Shown in pieces: positions 22,808 through 32,599 of a stretch of 64,000 nucleotides of DNA (the stretch's first letter is position 1; each line of letters starts with the position of its first letter). Source of the stretch: Candidatus Binatia bacterium (GTDB taxonomy: Bacteria; Desulfobacterota; Binatia; UBA12015); contig JAQWRY010000052.1 of the NCBI GenBank assembly GCA_029243485.1, forward strand, positions 186,001 through 250,000, given 5' to 3'. The position numbers were made by a program, and so were the translations under genes. The notes under the pieces were generated by a model. It was not told where the DNA came from and did not search any database. It was given only the letters and a program-made list of their open reading frames with translations.

Positions 22808-24733
22808 TCATTGGACGTAGCCCAGGGCCCGTAGGGCAGCGCGAACCCCGGCGGCCCTCGAAATCGGCTTCAGAGCCCTGGGCGCGCCCGGCTCGGCCCG
22901 GTCGAACCTCGCCGCCAGGGACCGCCGAAGTCCGGCGTCCGCCGCCCGGTCACGCAGCTCGCCCGGATCCGATCGCCGGTCGTAGACCTCCTCCTTGCCA
23001 CTCGGCCAGCGAACGTAAGTGTGGCCACCGGTGCGGAGGGCGGCTCTCTCCTGCGCGAAGAGAAGGTTCTCACTCCGTACGGGCCACGACGCCCACGCGG
23101 CAGCGGTCCCGTCCGACACCACGTCAGCGAAACCCGTGCCCATCCCCGCCGGCACCTCGACGCGAAGCAGAGCGAGAAGGGTTGGTGCGAGCCGGTCCAG
23201 GCCAACGATCCGCTCGACCACGCGTCCTGCGTGCACCCCGGGTCCGCGCAGAACGAGAGGCACACGAAGCACCTCGTCGTAAAGCGTGTGGCCGTGTTCG
23301 ACGCCGCCGTGTTCCCAGAACTCCTCGCCGTGATCCGACGTGACGACGACGAGCGTCTGCTCCGAGAGCCCTCGCTCACCCAGCGCGTCCACGACCTCAC
23401 CCACTTCGCAGTCGGCGTCGCCAACCGCGCGATCGTACGCGGCTTCGAGTCGTTGCCGTCCGACGGCATCGGGACGAATCTCGCCGGCGCGCAGGCGCGC
23501 CATCGACGGCAACCTTCCATTCGTTTTCGACGGTGCCAACAGCTCGCCCCGAAAGCTCCGCGTCTCCCCGTCGTACGGCGCGTGCGGATCGAGATAGTGA
23601 AGCCACAGAAAGAACGGCTGCGACGCGTCGACCGACCGCAAGAACCGCACGGCGCGCGACGTGACCGTCGGGCCTCGGTCGACGATCCAGAAACGCGGCA
23701 GCGCCCGCGCCCAGAACCATCCGGCGATCGTCGGCTCGAGAAGAAGCCACGCTTCGGTCTCCAACGACACATTCTCGTACGTGTCGAAGCCCCGGCCGAG
23801 CCCGTACTCGATCGACAGGTACGGATTGGTGACGACGGCGCGCGTAGTGAACCCCTGTTCGCGCAGCGCCTCGGCGAGCACCGGGACGTCCGGACCAAGT
23901 GCACTTCGCGCGAGTGGGTCGACGCCCACGGATCTCCCGGCGCCATGGCCCCGCGCACTTCGGCCGGTGTGGACCGACGCGAGCGAGGGCAGGGTCCAGG
24001 GGGCAGCCGCGAACGCCTGCGTGAACCGGACGCCGCCTCGCGCGAGGTTCGTGGTCCGCGGCATGATCTCCGCGCTCAGGCGATCCGCCCGCAGCGTGTC
24101 GATTGTGAGAAGAACCAGGTTCGGGGGGCGATTCGGCGCCGCTCCGTGGGGATCAGCCGGCGCCCGCGCGAGGGCCACAGGACCGAGGAGGTCCCGAAGA
24201 AGCCCCGGGCCCTCGTACTCCACGAGCACGACCGACGCCGCCACCGCGAGAGCCTGGAGGGCCCAGGAGACCCTCGCCAGGCGCCGCCAGCTCAGGGGCG
24301 CGAGCCGGCCCAGCGCCGGCCGCAGGACTCCGGCTACCCAAAGAGCACTCGGGAGGATGAAGGCCATCAGTGCCCAAGCTCCGACCGAGGCGCGGGCACG
24401 GTGCCCCCCGTCGACCCACGCATCCAGGACGACGCCGCCGAGGCGCCACGCTAGGACTCCCGTCACGAGAGCGAGCAGCAGAGCCGTCGTCGCGCTCGCG
24501 CCATTCGCGACCGAATCGGACCGCCCTCGAAGTCCTCGCAGCAGGCCGATGAGAAACGCCGGCCCGGCGAGCGCGCCCGCCGCCAGCAGCATCGGTGCTG
24601 CCAGAGCCGGGGCCAAGGCCCGCTCCGGACCGATCTCTCGATTCGCCCACAGGCAGACGAGCACATCGACCAAGCCCACACACAGACTCGCGGCCGCCCA
24701 ACCCGTCCCGACTCCTCGCCATCCGCGCCACAT
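22808..24733 (-). CDS. Membrane-anchored sulfatase-like hydrolase lacking the formylglycine residue
   Basis: This 641-residue protein has about five N-terminal hydrophobic segments (residues 10-190) followed by an alkaline-phosphatase-superfamily domain. The metal-site stretch LLTIDTLRADRLS lies near residue 207, and S-D-H-G-E-E-F-W-E-H near 465 supplies further ligands. At the position where sulfatases have C/S-x-P-S-R, the sequence reads W-T-L-P-S-L, so threonine replaces the residue converted to formylglycine. That suggests a phosphoethanolamine-transferase-like or phosphodiesterase mechanism using Thr, as in LtaS/EptA-type enzymes. I chose the ATG at 24733 over a GTG six codons upstream. 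Likely role: modification of an envelope glycan or lipid on the outer face of the inner membrane. Confidence 0.8.
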   Translation of the reverse strand: MWRGWRGVGTGWAAASLCVGLVDVLVCLWANREIGPERALAPALAAPMLLAAGALAGPAFLIGLLRGLRGRSDSVANGASATTALLLALVTGVLAWRLGGVVLDAWVDGGHRARASVGAWALMAFILPSALWVAGVLRPALGRLAPLSWRRLARVSWALQALAVAASVVLVEYEGPGLLRDLLGPVALARAPADPHGAAPNRPPNLVLLTIDTLRADRLSAEIMPRTTNLARGGVRFTQAFAAAPWTLPSLASVHTGRSARGHGAGRSVGVDPLARSALGPDVPVLAEALREQGFTTRAVVTNPYLSIEYGLGRGFDTYENVSLETEAWLLLEPTIAGWFWARALPRFWIVDRGPTVTSRAVRFLRSVDASQPFFLWLHYLDPHAPYDGETRSFRGELLAPSKTNGRLPSMARLRAGEIRPDAVGRQRLEAAYDRAVGDADCEVGEVVDALGERGLSEQTLVVVTSDHGEEFWEHGGVEHGHTLYDEVLRVPLVLRGPGVHAGRVVERIVGLDRLAPTLLALLRVEVPAGMGTGFADVVSDGTAAAWASWPVRSENLLFAQERAALRTGGHTYVRWPSGKEEVYDRRSDPGELRDRAADAGLRRSLAARFDRAEPGAPRALKPISRAAGVRAALRALGYVQ

Positions 24734-24759
24734 GAGATGGCTGTGTTGCACGGATCATA

Positions 24760-24776
24760 CCGACGGAATCCGTCGG
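24760..24776. terminator. Short hairpin between flavoprotein and membrane sulfatase genes
   Basis: A perfect inverted repeat, CCGACGG-AAT-CCGTCGG, lies about 90 bases past the flavoprotein stop and just upstream of the sulfatase start. There is no T-run on either side, so it may be a weak terminator or a regulatory palindrome. A second palindrome, GGAACGTTCC, lies at 24831-24840. Confidence 0.35.
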
Positions 24777-24864
24777 GGATCCAACCTTCGACGACCGAAG
24801 AGAAACACTTTGTTCCAGAAGATGCGAAGCGGAACGTTCCACTCAGCGAAACGGAGCGTCGCTG

Positions 24865-26448
24865 CTATTTCTCCTCGTGGTACTCCTCTTCGGTGTTCAC
24901 TTCCCAGATGTTGTCCTTGGTCAGAACACCGTCGCGGATGTTCTCCACGGCAACCATCGCGGTGAGCATCGAGTGGTCCTGGTTGTTGTAGCGGTGCATC
25001 CCGTTGCGACCGACGAGGAAGAGATTCTCGATCGAGTCGAGGTACTCGCGCGCGGTGTCGAACTCCTCATACGTGCCGAAGTAGGCCGGGTAGGTCTTCG
25101 GCATTCGGATGATGACGCTGTCTTCGACGTCGCCGACGTTTACGATGTCGATCTTCTCGAGCTCGGCGGCGCCGAAGCGTGCCAGCTCTTCATCCGACAT
25201 GCTCCAAAGCTCGTCGCCCTCGTTGCAGAAATACTCGAGACCGACCCAGATCTTTCCCGGAGTCGCGACCATGTATGGGCTCCAGTTGTTGAAGATCTGA
25301 AGGCGGCCGACCTTCACGTCGCGCTCCTGGATGTAGATCCAGTTGTCGGGCACGAGCCCCTCGGGCATGCCGGGCCGCGCGTCACCCTTCACCTTGAGTT
25401 GCGACAGGAGCAGACCGACCGTCAAGAAGTCGCGATAGATGAGTCCCGACGCGACACGACGGGCCTCGGACGGAACGTCCGCTTCGAGGTTCTCCACGAG
25501 ATCGCGGACGGGCATCGTCGAGAACACGAAATCACCCTCGACGGTCTCGACCTCGCCGGTCTTCTCGTCGCGAAAATCGACCGCACGGATGCGGTTGCCA
25601 TCGCCGTAGAGACGAACAGCCTTCTTCTCGAAGGCGATCTCGGCGCCGCGCTCCTTCACGATCCGGGCGACTTCTTGCCACATTTGGCCGGGGCCGTGCT
25701 TCGGGTAGAGGAACCGCTCGATCAGGCTCGTCTCGGAGCCCTTCTGGCCAATCGACTGATCCCGAACGAGCAGACGCTTGAGCGCGTGGAGCACCACCGT
25801 CGTGACCGAGAGGCCCTTCACGCGCTGCGCGCCAAACTCCGGTTTGATCTGATCACACGGAACGCCCCAGACCTTCTCCGTGTAGTCCTTGAAAAACGTC
25901 CGGTAGAGGCGATCACCGAAACGATTGATGAAGAAGTCCTCGAGAGAGCGCTCTTCGCGGTCCGGGGTCACCTTCTTCCAAAGGTACGAGAGTCCGACGC
26001 GAAAGGTCTCGATGAGGCCGAGGTTCCGTACGGTGCTCGGGGTGAGGCTCACCGGATAGTCAAAAAAGCGGCGGTTGAAGAAAATGCGCGACACCCGTTC
26101 CCGAACGAGCATCACTTCATCGGTCGCTTCGGGGTCGGCTCCCTCTCCCACGTCCACATCACGCGACTTGTTCTGATACGTGATCCGCAGGCTGTCCTTC
26201 GTGCTGTCCGCGGCCTGAAGCGGTAGAATCTTCTGCCACCAATCCATGACGCGATCCGAGCGCGAGAAGAAGCGATGCCCGCCGATGTCGATCCGATTGC
26301 CCTTGTAGTTGACCGTGCGCGCAATCCCGCCCACATCGTCTGTGAGTTCGAACACCAGGGGCTGAACATCGGTCTGCTCGAGAAGCTCGTAGGCGGCCGT
26401 GAGGCCCGCCGGGCCGGCGCCGATGATGATGGCGGTACGTTTCTGCAT
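24865..26448 (-). CDS. FAD-dependent oxidoreductase (UDP-galactopyranose-mutase/amine-oxidase-like)
   Basis: This 527-residue flavoprotein starts with a dinucleotide-binding motif [13 protein letters not shown] and continues with an acidic strand end ([14 protein letters not shown]). The next stretch, [19 protein letters not shown] near residue 55, is typical of a group related to protoporphyrinogen oxidase and UDP-galactopyranose mutase that occurs in polysaccharide clusters. The C-terminal FAD contact [20 protein letters not shown] lies near residue 480. Possible reactions are sugar-nucleotide ring contraction or amine/desaturation chemistry; the exact one is not readable. The ATG at 26448 is preferred because it directly begins the FAD-binding strand. 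It follows a membrane glycosyltransferase gene at 56 bases in the same direction. Confidence 0.85.
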   Translation of the reverse strand: MQKRTAIIIGAGPAGLTAAYELLEQTDVQPLVFELTDDVGGIARTVNYKGNRIDIGGHRFFSRSDRVMDWWQKILPLQAADSTKDSLRITYQNKSRDVDVGEGADPEATDEVMLVRERVSRIFFNRRFFDYPVSLTPSTVRNLGLIETFRVGLSYLWKKVTPDREERSLEDFFINRFGDRLYRTFFKDYTEKVWGVPCDQIKPEFGAQRVKGLSVTTVVLHALKRLLVRDQSIGQKGSETSLIERFLYPKHGPGQMWQEVARIVKERGAEIAFEKKAVRLYGDGNRIRAVDFRDEKTGEVETVEGDFVFSTMPVRDLVENLEADVPSEARRVASGLIYRDFLTVGLLLSQLKVKGDARPGMPEGLVPDNWIYIQERDVKVGRLQIFNNWSPYMVATPGKIWVGLEYFCNEGDELWSMSDEELARFGAAELEKIDIVNVGDVEDSVIIRMPKTYPAYFGTYEEFDTAREYLDSIENLFLVGRNGMHRYNNQDHSMLTAMVAVENIRDGVLTKDNIWEVNTEEEYHEEK

Positions 26449-26504
26449 CAGAATATCCGGAGATCGTCGCCTTCGGGCGCGGGCATTGCAACGACCCCGG
26501 TCCC

Positions 26505-27656
26505 TCAGGGAGCGAGAAAGCGGGTCACATAAACGCCGTAGCCGACCATCAACACCGAATAGACTAGGAGCACGTCCAGAGCGATGCGCCAGCCTCGACC
26601 CGGCCGACCGAAGGCCGAGAACGCGACCGGCAGCAGCAACGGATAGGCATCCTGCATGTATCGGGCCCCGAACTGAGCGAACCCGGTCCCGAAGTACACG
26701 AGGTAGAACCCCTGCATCGCGACGGCCGTGACGAGGAAGGCAGGGACCCAGGGACGGCGAAGGGCCGGCAGGAACACGCCGAGGAAGAACGGGCTCAGCA
26801 CGAAGATCGACTGACCGCTCGCATCGAAGCGAAGGTACGGGAACTGCGGAAGTACGGTCGGCGTCGCATAGGTGTAGACCGGCAGGTTGTTCCAGAAGTA
26901 CTTGAGATCGAACTGCGGCCCCTTCAGCCCCCACTCCCGCCATCCCCCCGAGTACGGCGACATCAAGGGATCTCCCAGCGTCCACCACTGGTAGAGCAGC
27001 ACTACGGCCAAGGCCGGCACGGCCCCCGCGGTGAACCACAACCCGGACCGGAACGCGGTCTTGAGACGTTCTCCCGGTACCCCGAACTGCAAGAAGAGCA
27101 GACCGAACGTGAGCGATGCGAGCGCCACCGAGTATCGCGTCTGCATCGCAACCATGAAGAAGAATCCGGCGATGAGCAGATGCCGACGAACGAGCACGAA
27201 GAACAACGTCAGGAAGAGAAAGAAGTTCCCCTCGCTGTGCATCAAGCCCCAGACGTCTCCCCAAGAAGCCGAGTACAGCACCGGCGTCCCAATCGCGTAG
27301 GCGATCGCCGCGCGTCCCGCGAGCGCTTCGACCCCGGGCAACGTCCGCATCAGGCGAAACAGGAGCACCGCCGAGCCGAGGATGAACAACGTGTTCGCCA
27401 GGGGCTGGCCGAGTGACGTGACGAGGACGTACGGCACGAGCACGAAGCTCACCATCGGCGGATACGCGAGGTAGTCGCGGCCATCGTGGCGGAACATCTC
27501 CAGCCAACCGACGAAGTCCGGCAGGTGGGTTCGACCGCGCACCAATTCGCCCGCGAGACGCAGCGGACCATCGTAAACGTTCGCGCCCGGCGTCACCCAC
27601 AGCAGCACCGCCGCCAGCGACCCGAAGAGCAGCCCCAGACCGAGCCAACGACGCAT
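26505..27656 (-). CDS. Polytopic membrane glycosyltransferase-like protein
   Basis: This 383-residue protein has about nine or ten hydrophobic helices and a first periplasmic loop with N-V-Y-D-G-P near residue 27 and [11 protein letters not shown] near residue 55. Such acidic/aromatic loops are typical of GT-C-fold enzymes that use polyprenyl-phosphate sugars. The ATG at 27656 is chosen; its start lies one base from the stop of the heptosyltransferase-like gene, so the two are translationally coupled. Together with GT9, the flavoprotein and the sulfatase/sulfotransferase pair this looks like an envelope glycan assembly block. The acceptor is unknown. Confidence 0.72.
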   Translation of the reverse strand: MRRWLGLGLLFGSLAAVLLWVTPGANVYDGPLRLAGELVRGRTHLPDFVGWLEMFRHDGRDYLAYPPMVSFVLVPYVLVTSLGQPLANTLFILGSAVLLFRLMRTLPGVEALAGRAAIAYAIGTPVLYSASWGDVWGLMHSEGNFFLFLTLFFVLVRRHLLIAGFFFMVAMQTRYSVALASLTFGLLFLQFGVPGERLKTAFRSGLWFTAGAVPALAVVLLYQWWTLGDPLMSPYSGGWREWGLKGPQFDLKYFWNNLPVYTYATPTVLPQFPYLRFDASGQSIFVLSPFFLGVFLPALRRPWVPAFLVTAVAMQGFYLVYFGTGFAQFGARYMQDAYPLLLPVAFSAFGRPGRGWRIALDVLLVYSVLMVGYGVYVTRFLAP

Positions 27657-27657
27657 G

Positions 27658-28680
27658 TCAGCCCAACTCTCGTCCCGCCGCGGCGACGACTTCGTCGACG
27701 GAGATCTGGTCCATGCCCTCCGGCTGATACAGGACCGTGTGCCCCTCGCCGTAGGGCGCATAGACCGCTGGGTCCTTCGGCCCGAACAGGGCAACGCAGG
27801 GGATGCCGCTCGCCGCGGCGAGATGCATCGGCCCCGTGTCGGCGGAGACGAAAAGCCGCGCCATACGAACGAGGGCTAGCAACTCCAGCAGGGATGTGGT
27901 GCGCGGTGCCGCGAACACGCGATCACTCCCGGCCGCGACGTCGCGAGCGAGCGATTCCTCCGCCGGCCCCCATGTGACGATCACCGGCTGCTCCAACTCC
28001 GACGCCACACGACGCGCAAACTCAGCAAAGCGCTCGGGCGGCCACCGCTTCGAGGCCCCACGGCCGCTGGTCCCAGGATGCAGCATCACGGCTTCGCCCG
28101 GAGCGATCCCGTTGTCGTGGAGATACGAGCGAATCGTGCAATCCGCCTCCTCCGTGTTCGGGAACACCCACTCCCGAGCGGCGTCCTCGATCCCCAGCGG
28201 ACCGAGGAGCGAGGCGAACTTATCCACGCGATGAGGACGATCGGACGGCGGAACGACACGATCGGTTGAAAACCAGTGGTTCAGCTCACGGTCGTAGCCG
28301 CGGGCGAACCCGATCCGATGGGGCGCGCCGGACAGCAGCGCGTGGACCCCACCCTTCACGTTCCCCTGGACGTCGATCGCGACCTGGTACCCGACACCGC
28401 GAATCTCCTTCGCGTACGCCGAGAGTTCCGAACGAAAGTCACCCCACGAGCCCGGCGAGCGGCGCAGTTCCCCCCAACGCCGACGCGGGAACACGTGCAC
28501 CCGATCGACCAGCGGGTGGTCCACCAAGAGATCCTGGGCTCGATCTTCCACCACGAACCCGATCGTCGCGTCCGGCCGGGCCCGGCGAAGGAGCGACAGC
28601 GTCGGCAGCGTGTTGATCACGTCGCCCACGGCGCTCAGGCGAATCAGCAGGAACCGGTCGGCCGACACACCGCTCGTCAT
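27658..28680 (-). CDS. GT9 heptosyltransferase-like glycosyltransferase
   Basis: This 340-residue protein matches the ADP-heptose:LPS heptosyltransferase family (GT9). It has the N-terminal ILLIRLSAVGDVINTLP-type segment (here FLLIRLSAVGDV near residue 9), a central HPGTSGRGASKRWP motif near residue 199, and the nucleotide-sugar-binding motif SADTGPMHLAAASGIPCVALFG near residue 280. Enzymes of this family add heptose to the inner core of lipopolysaccharide. Its presence supports a Gram-negative envelope. It follows lspA on the same strand after 73 bases and runs into the membrane GT gene. Confidence 0.9.
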   Translation of the reverse strand: MTSGVSADRFLLIRLSAVGDVINTLPTLSLLRRARPDATIGFVVEDRAQDLLVDHPLVDRVHVFPRRRWGELRRSPGSWGDFRSELSAYAKEIRGVGYQVAIDVQGNVKGGVHALLSGAPHRIGFARGYDRELNHWFSTDRVVPPSDRPHRVDKFASLLGPLGIEDAAREWVFPNTEEADCTIRSYLHDNGIAPGEAVMLHPGTSGRGASKRWPPERFAEFARRVASELEQPVIVTWGPAEESLARDVAAGSDRVFAAPRTTSLLELLALVRMARLFVSADTGPMHLAAASGIPCVALFGPKDPAVYAPYGEGHTVLYQPEGMDQISVDEVVAAAGRELG

Positions 28681-28753
28681 CGCTTAGCCCCGCGGCGGGA
28701 GCAAGCCCGCGCGCCGAATCCCTCGCCTCGCGCGGTCCTCGCCCGAGCGAGGA

Positions 28754-29278
28754 TCAATCTTTGGTGAAGACCGAGCTGAGCAGGAGGAGAACGACCCCAG
28801 TCGAGATGAAGGAGTCCGCGACGTTGAACGCCGGCCAGTGCCAGTCGCCGTAGTACACGTCCAGGAAGTCGATCACCGAGCCGTAGGTGACACGATCGAT
28901 CAGATTCCCCAGCGCCCCACCCAACACGAAGCCGCACGCGATCAGGACCACCTTCTGGGACGGCGGAGTCGAGTACACGAAATACAGGATCGCCAGAACC
29001 GCCACGACGGCCACGCTGGCAAAGAACGGCACCCTGTAGGTCTCGGACATGTCGGCGAACATGCTGAACGCAGCACCGGTATTGCGCACGTAGGTGAGAT
29101 TGAAAACCCCGTCGAGAATGGGAATCGACTGGTAGAGCTTCATATCCGCGTCGATCCAGATCTTGGTGATCTGATCGAAAACGACGATCACGAGCGCAAT
29201 GCTCGCGACCAGGATGTATTTCCCCACCCCCGACGCCTCGGCGACGGGAGTCTCTGCGGATTTCGCTGCGGTGGTCAT
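28754..29278 (-). CDS. lspA: Lipoprotein signal peptidase (signal peptidase II)
   Basis: This 174-residue membrane aspartyl protease cleaves prolipoprotein signal peptides. Four hydrophobic segments are visible. The family motifs are present: VRNTGAAFSM near residue 72, G-N-L-I-D-R near 125 and F-N-V-A-D-S near 147. The last two supply the two catalytic aspartates. The ATG at 29278 overlaps the ileS stop in ATGA, and the ileS-lspA pair is one of the most conserved gene orders in proteobacteria. Its substrates here include the lipoproteins at 9431, 56902 and 57667. Confidence 0.95.
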   Translation of the reverse strand: MTTAAKSAETPVAEASGVGKYILVASIALVIVVFDQITKIWIDADMKLYQSIPILDGVFNLTYVRNTGAAFSMFADMSETYRVPFFASVAVVAVLAILYFVYSTPPSQKVVLIACGFVLGGALGNLIDRVTYGSVIDFLDVYYGDWHWPAFNVADSFISTGVVLLLLSSVFTKD

Positions 29279-32097
29279 GCTTCTTCTTTGAACCCGGATT
29301 GTACCAGAACTTCGGCACAACGCGCGCACGTGCCCGGATACTCGGGCTCGGCGCCCAACTCCTCGAAGTACATCCAGCAGCGGTCGCACTTCTCGCCGGA
29401 CACGCGCGCGATGCCTACCCGAAGGCCCTCGAGCGTGCTCGCGGGGCATTCCATCCCGCCGAAAGAGACCCGCGACGCGATGAAGAACTCGGGGAGGAAC
29501 TCCTCCTCGGCGTGCAGCAGACGGCCCAGGTCCCCGTCAGCGTCCAGGTGGACGTGGGCCTCGAGCGAGTGGCCGATGCGGCCTTCTTTGCGCTCCTCCT
29601 CGATGGCCTTCGTGACCGCCGAGCGAACCTGAAGCATCGTATCGAAGCGTTGCGCCAAGGTTTCATCTGCCCAATCGACCTCGGGCGCCGGGAAGTCCAC
29701 CAGGAAGATGCTCTCGGGTTCTTCCGGCAGATGCGGCGTCGCCGCCCAGACGTCTTCGGCCAGGAACGAGAGGATGGGTGCGGAGAGCCCCGCGAGCGCG
29801 CGCACAATGTGCCACATCACGGTCTGCGACGCGCGGCGTCCCAGATCGTCGGTCCCGCCGCAGTAACAACGGTCCTTCACGACATCGAGGTAGAGCGCGC
29901 TGAGGTCGACGGCGCAGTAGTTGTTCAGGAGGTGATAGACCGAGTGGAACTCGTACGCGTCGTACGCCTCCTTGGCGCGGGTCTCGACGCGAGCGAGTCG
30001 GCCGAGGGCCCAGCGTTCCAGCTCCGGCATGTCGGCCGGGGCAACCACATGCTTCGAGGGATCGAAGTCGCCGAGATTGCCCAGGAGAAAGCGTGACGTG
30101 TTTCGCAGGCGCCGATAGGACTCGACCAACTGCGAGATGATCTCCTTCGACATGCGAACGTCGTTTCGGTAGTCCTCAGCCGCCGCCCAGAGCCGTAGAA
30201 CGTCGGCACCCAACTCCTTCAAGATCTGATCGGGCGCCATCGCGTTCCCGCCCGACTTCGACATCTTGTGGCCTTTGCCGTCCAAGATGAAGCCGTGGGT
30301 CAGGCACGCCTTGTAGGGCGCAGCACCCCGGTTCGCGACGGACGTCAGCAACGAAGTGTGGAACCAACCACGATGTTGGTCGGAGCCCTCGAGATACAAA
30401 TCGGCCGGTGACCGGAGACCCTCGCGGCGCTCGAGCACAGCCGCGTGGCTGACCCCCGAATCGAACCAGACGTCGAGGATGTCCTTCTCCTTGGTGAAGG
30501 AGTCACTTCCGCACTTGCACTTGTACCCGTCGGGCAGCAACTCAGCGGCCGGGCGAGCGAACCACGCGTTGGAGCCTTCCTTCTCGACGATCGCCGCGAC
30601 GTGTGCAGCCAGCGTGTCGTCGAAATGGACCTCGTCGCACTTCTCGCAGAAGAAAGCGGTGATCGGCACGCCCCAGACCCGCTGGCGGGAGATGCACCAA
30701 TCCGGACGCCCTTCGATCATGCCGTAGATGCGCTCCCGGCCCCAGGGCGGAACCCACTGGACGGCGTCGATCGCCTCGAGGGCGTTCTTGCGCAGATCGC
30801 CGACCTCCATCGAGACGAACCACTGCTCGGTCGCCCGGTAGATCAGAGCCTTCTTGCAGCGCCAGCAATGCGGGTAGCTGTGATCGAGGCTCGACTGGGC
30901 CACCAGCGTCCCCGCCTTCGCCAGCGTCTCGATGACGGCCGGATCGGCGTCGAAGACGCGCTGTCCGGCGAACTCCGGCACTTCGTCGGTGAAGCGTCCG
31001 TACCCGTCGACGGGGCAGTAGACGTCGAGACCGTACCGGGTTCCGACGATGTAATCCTCGTGACCGTGACCCGGCGCCGTGTGAACGATCCCCGTGCCGC
31101 TCTCGAGTGTGACGTGGTCACCCAGAACCACCGGGACCTGGCGATCGATCCACGGGTGATGGAGCGTCGCCCCTTCGAGTCGCGAGGCGGAAAGACGGAG
31201 ACGCTCACCACTCTCGGTGAGCCCCGCGGCCGCCAGGAATGCATCGGCCAGGCCTTCAGCCACCACCAGGATCTCGTCACCGACCCGCAGCCCGACGTAG
31301 TCGAAGTCCGGGTTGAGCGAGAGCGCCATGTTCGCGGGGAGAGTCCAGGGAGTAGTCGTCCAGGCGACGAGCGACACGCGCTTCGGATCGTGCGCGGCCA
31401 GAGCTTCGGCACCGGCATCGGCCGCCTCGGCAAGTCGCGCGACGTCGACGGCGGGGAAGCGGACGTAGATGCTGGACGAGCGCTTGTCCTCGTACTCGAC
31501 TTCGGCCTCGGCGAGCGCGGTCGCGCAGGACGAGCACCAGTACACCGGCTTCTTCTTGCGATACAGGGAGCCGCCCGTCGCCAGACGTCCGAGCTCGCGG
31601 ATCTCCTGCGCCTCGTAGTCGGGGGCGAGCGTGAGGTACGGATTGTCCCAGTCGCCGACGACCCCGAGCCGACGGACCTCCGTGCGCTGGATATCGACGA
31701 ACTTGCGCGCGAACTCGTCGCACAGCTTGCGGACATCCACTGTGGACATCTCGGCCTTCTTCTTGCGGCCGATCTTCTTCTCGACCTGCAGCTCGATCGG
31801 AAGTCCGTGGCAGTCCCACCCGGGGACGTAGGGCGTCCGGAATCCCGCGAGGTGCTTGTACTTGACGATGACGTCCTTCAAGACTCGGTTCAGGACGTGC
31901 CCCATGTGCATGTTGCCGTTCGCGTACGGGGGGCCATCGTGAAGGACGAAGACGGGCGCGTCCTTCCGTAGAGCGAGCATGCTCTCGTACAGATCGTCCG
32001 TCTCCCAACGGGCCAACTGCTCGGGCTCCCGCCGCGACGCATTCGCACGCATCGGAAAGCTCGTGCGTGGTAGGTTCAGCGACGCGCGGTATTCCAT
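29275..32097 (-). CDS. ileS: Isoleucine--tRNA ligase
   Basis: This 940-residue class I synthetase shows the HIGH motif as H-M-G-H in PPYANGNMHMGHVLN near residue 60, and the KMSKS motif in GHKMSKSGGN near residue 598. The CP1 editing domain has the TTPWTLPAN and G-T-G-I-V-H-T-A-P-G-H-G segments. At the C-terminus are two zinc-binding pairs (C-D-R-C and C-A-R-C near residues 900 and 922). Length agrees with bacterial IleRS of the proteobacterial type. It charges tRNA-Ile and edits valine. The upstream gap to the next gene is only 63 bases, too short for a T-box leader. Confidence 0.97.
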   Translation of the reverse strand: MEYRASLNLPRTSFPMRANASRREPEQLARWETDDLYESMLALRKDAPVFVLHDGPPYANGNMHMGHVLNRVLKDVIVKYKHLAGFRTPYVPGWDCHGLPIELQVEKKIGRKKKAEMSTVDVRKLCDEFARKFVDIQRTEVRRLGVVGDWDNPYLTLAPDYEAQEIRELGRLATGGSLYRKKKPVYWCSSCATALAEAEVEYEDKRSSSIYVRFPAVDVARLAEAADAGAEALAAHDPKRVSLVAWTTTPWTLPANMALSLNPDFDYVGLRVGDEILVVAEGLADAFLAAAGLTESGERLRLSASRLEGATLHHPWIDRQVPVVLGDHVTLESGTGIVHTAPGHGHEDYIVGTRYGLDVYCPVDGYGRFTDEVPEFAGQRVFDADPAVIETLAKAGTLVAQSSLDHSYPHCWRCKKALIYRATEQWFVSMEVGDLRKNALEAIDAVQWVPPWGRERIYGMIEGRPDWCISRQRVWGVPITAFFCEKCDEVHFDDTLAAHVAAIVEKEGSNAWFARPAAELLPDGYKCKCGSDSFTKEKDILDVWFDSGVSHAAVLERREGLRSPADLYLEGSDQHRGWFHTSLLTSVANRGAAPYKACLTHGFILDGKGHKMSKSGGNAMAPDQILKELGADVLRLWAAAEDYRNDVRMSKEIISQLVESYRRLRNTSRFLLGNLGDFDPSKHVVAPADMPELERWALGRLARVETRAKEAYDAYEFHSVYHLLNNYCAVDLSALYLDVVKDRCYCGGTDDLGRRASQTVMWHIVRALAGLSAPILSFLAEDVWAATPHLPEEPESIFLVDFPAPEVDWADETLAQRFDTMLQVRSAVTKAIEEERKEGRIGHSLEAHVHLDADGDLGRLLHAEEEFLPEFFIASRVSFGGMECPASTLEGLRVGIARVSGEKCDRCWMYFEELGAEPEYPGTCARCAEVLVQSGFKEEA

Positions 32098-32160
32098 CTT
32101 GCGCGGGTACCAACCGACAAACGCGGTTTCAAACCGACCCGATGGTACGACCGTGGAGCG

Positions 32161-32517
32161 TTAGGTGGAGCTGATCTCCACCGAGACGTTCCACTCGCCC
32201 CGCAGCCAGTCGAGCATGTCGGAGTGATTGAGGTTCTCGGGGTCGGAGAGAGCGGTCTCGAGGCCGAGCCCGAAAATCAAATCCCGGGCCTCCTGCCGCT
32301 CGATTCCCCTGAGGAAGGCCCGCAGCGCCTCTTCGTTGCCGAATTTCTCGTCCACGGCGTCGACCAGGGCCCGGTACTTCTCGGCCCCGAATTCCTCCAC
32401 GAGACCGCTGATCTCTTCCTGTTCTTCTTCGCTGATCGTGGCGTTCGACTCCGCAATGAACTCGATCAAGCCTACGAGCGCCAGTTGCTCGTCCTCATTC
32501 AGGTCTCGAATTTCCAC
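32161..32517 (-). CDS. Acidic TerB-like helical protein
   Basis: This 118-residue, strongly acidic, all-helical protein begins at a GTG at 32517, chosen because a near-perfect AGAGGAGG ribosome site lies just upstream; the frame itself extends further but without such a site. Sequence such as LNEDEQLALVGLIEFIAESNATISEEE and a conserved-looking EKYRALVDAVDEKF resemble TerB-like domains, which often serve in metal or stress-response complexes. That match is only approximate. It precedes ileS by 63 bases on the opposite side of a short gap and runs in the same direction. Confidence 0.65.
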   Translation of the reverse strand: MEIRDLNEDEQLALVGLIEFIAESNATISEEEQEEISGLVEEFGAEKYRALVDAVDEKFGNEEALRAFLRGIERQEARDLIFGLGLETALSDPENLNHSDMLDWLRGEWNVSVEISST

Positions 32518-32599
32518 GGGGCCTCCTCTGCAAAGTCCAGTTAGGTGCGGCCCGAGTGGCCGAGTCCGAGACGCTACACGACCGGCAGCGCTGATGCGA

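Noticed and set aside
30440-30500. tRNA-like T-loop sequence on the minus strand inside ileS
   Set aside because: It encodes the W-F-D-S-G-V motif of IleRS and lacks the rest of a cloverleaf.
32098-32160. T-box before ileS (a GGTACC-CGCG-like match)
   Set aside because: Only 63 bases are available, far too short for a T-box leader; the match is coincidental.
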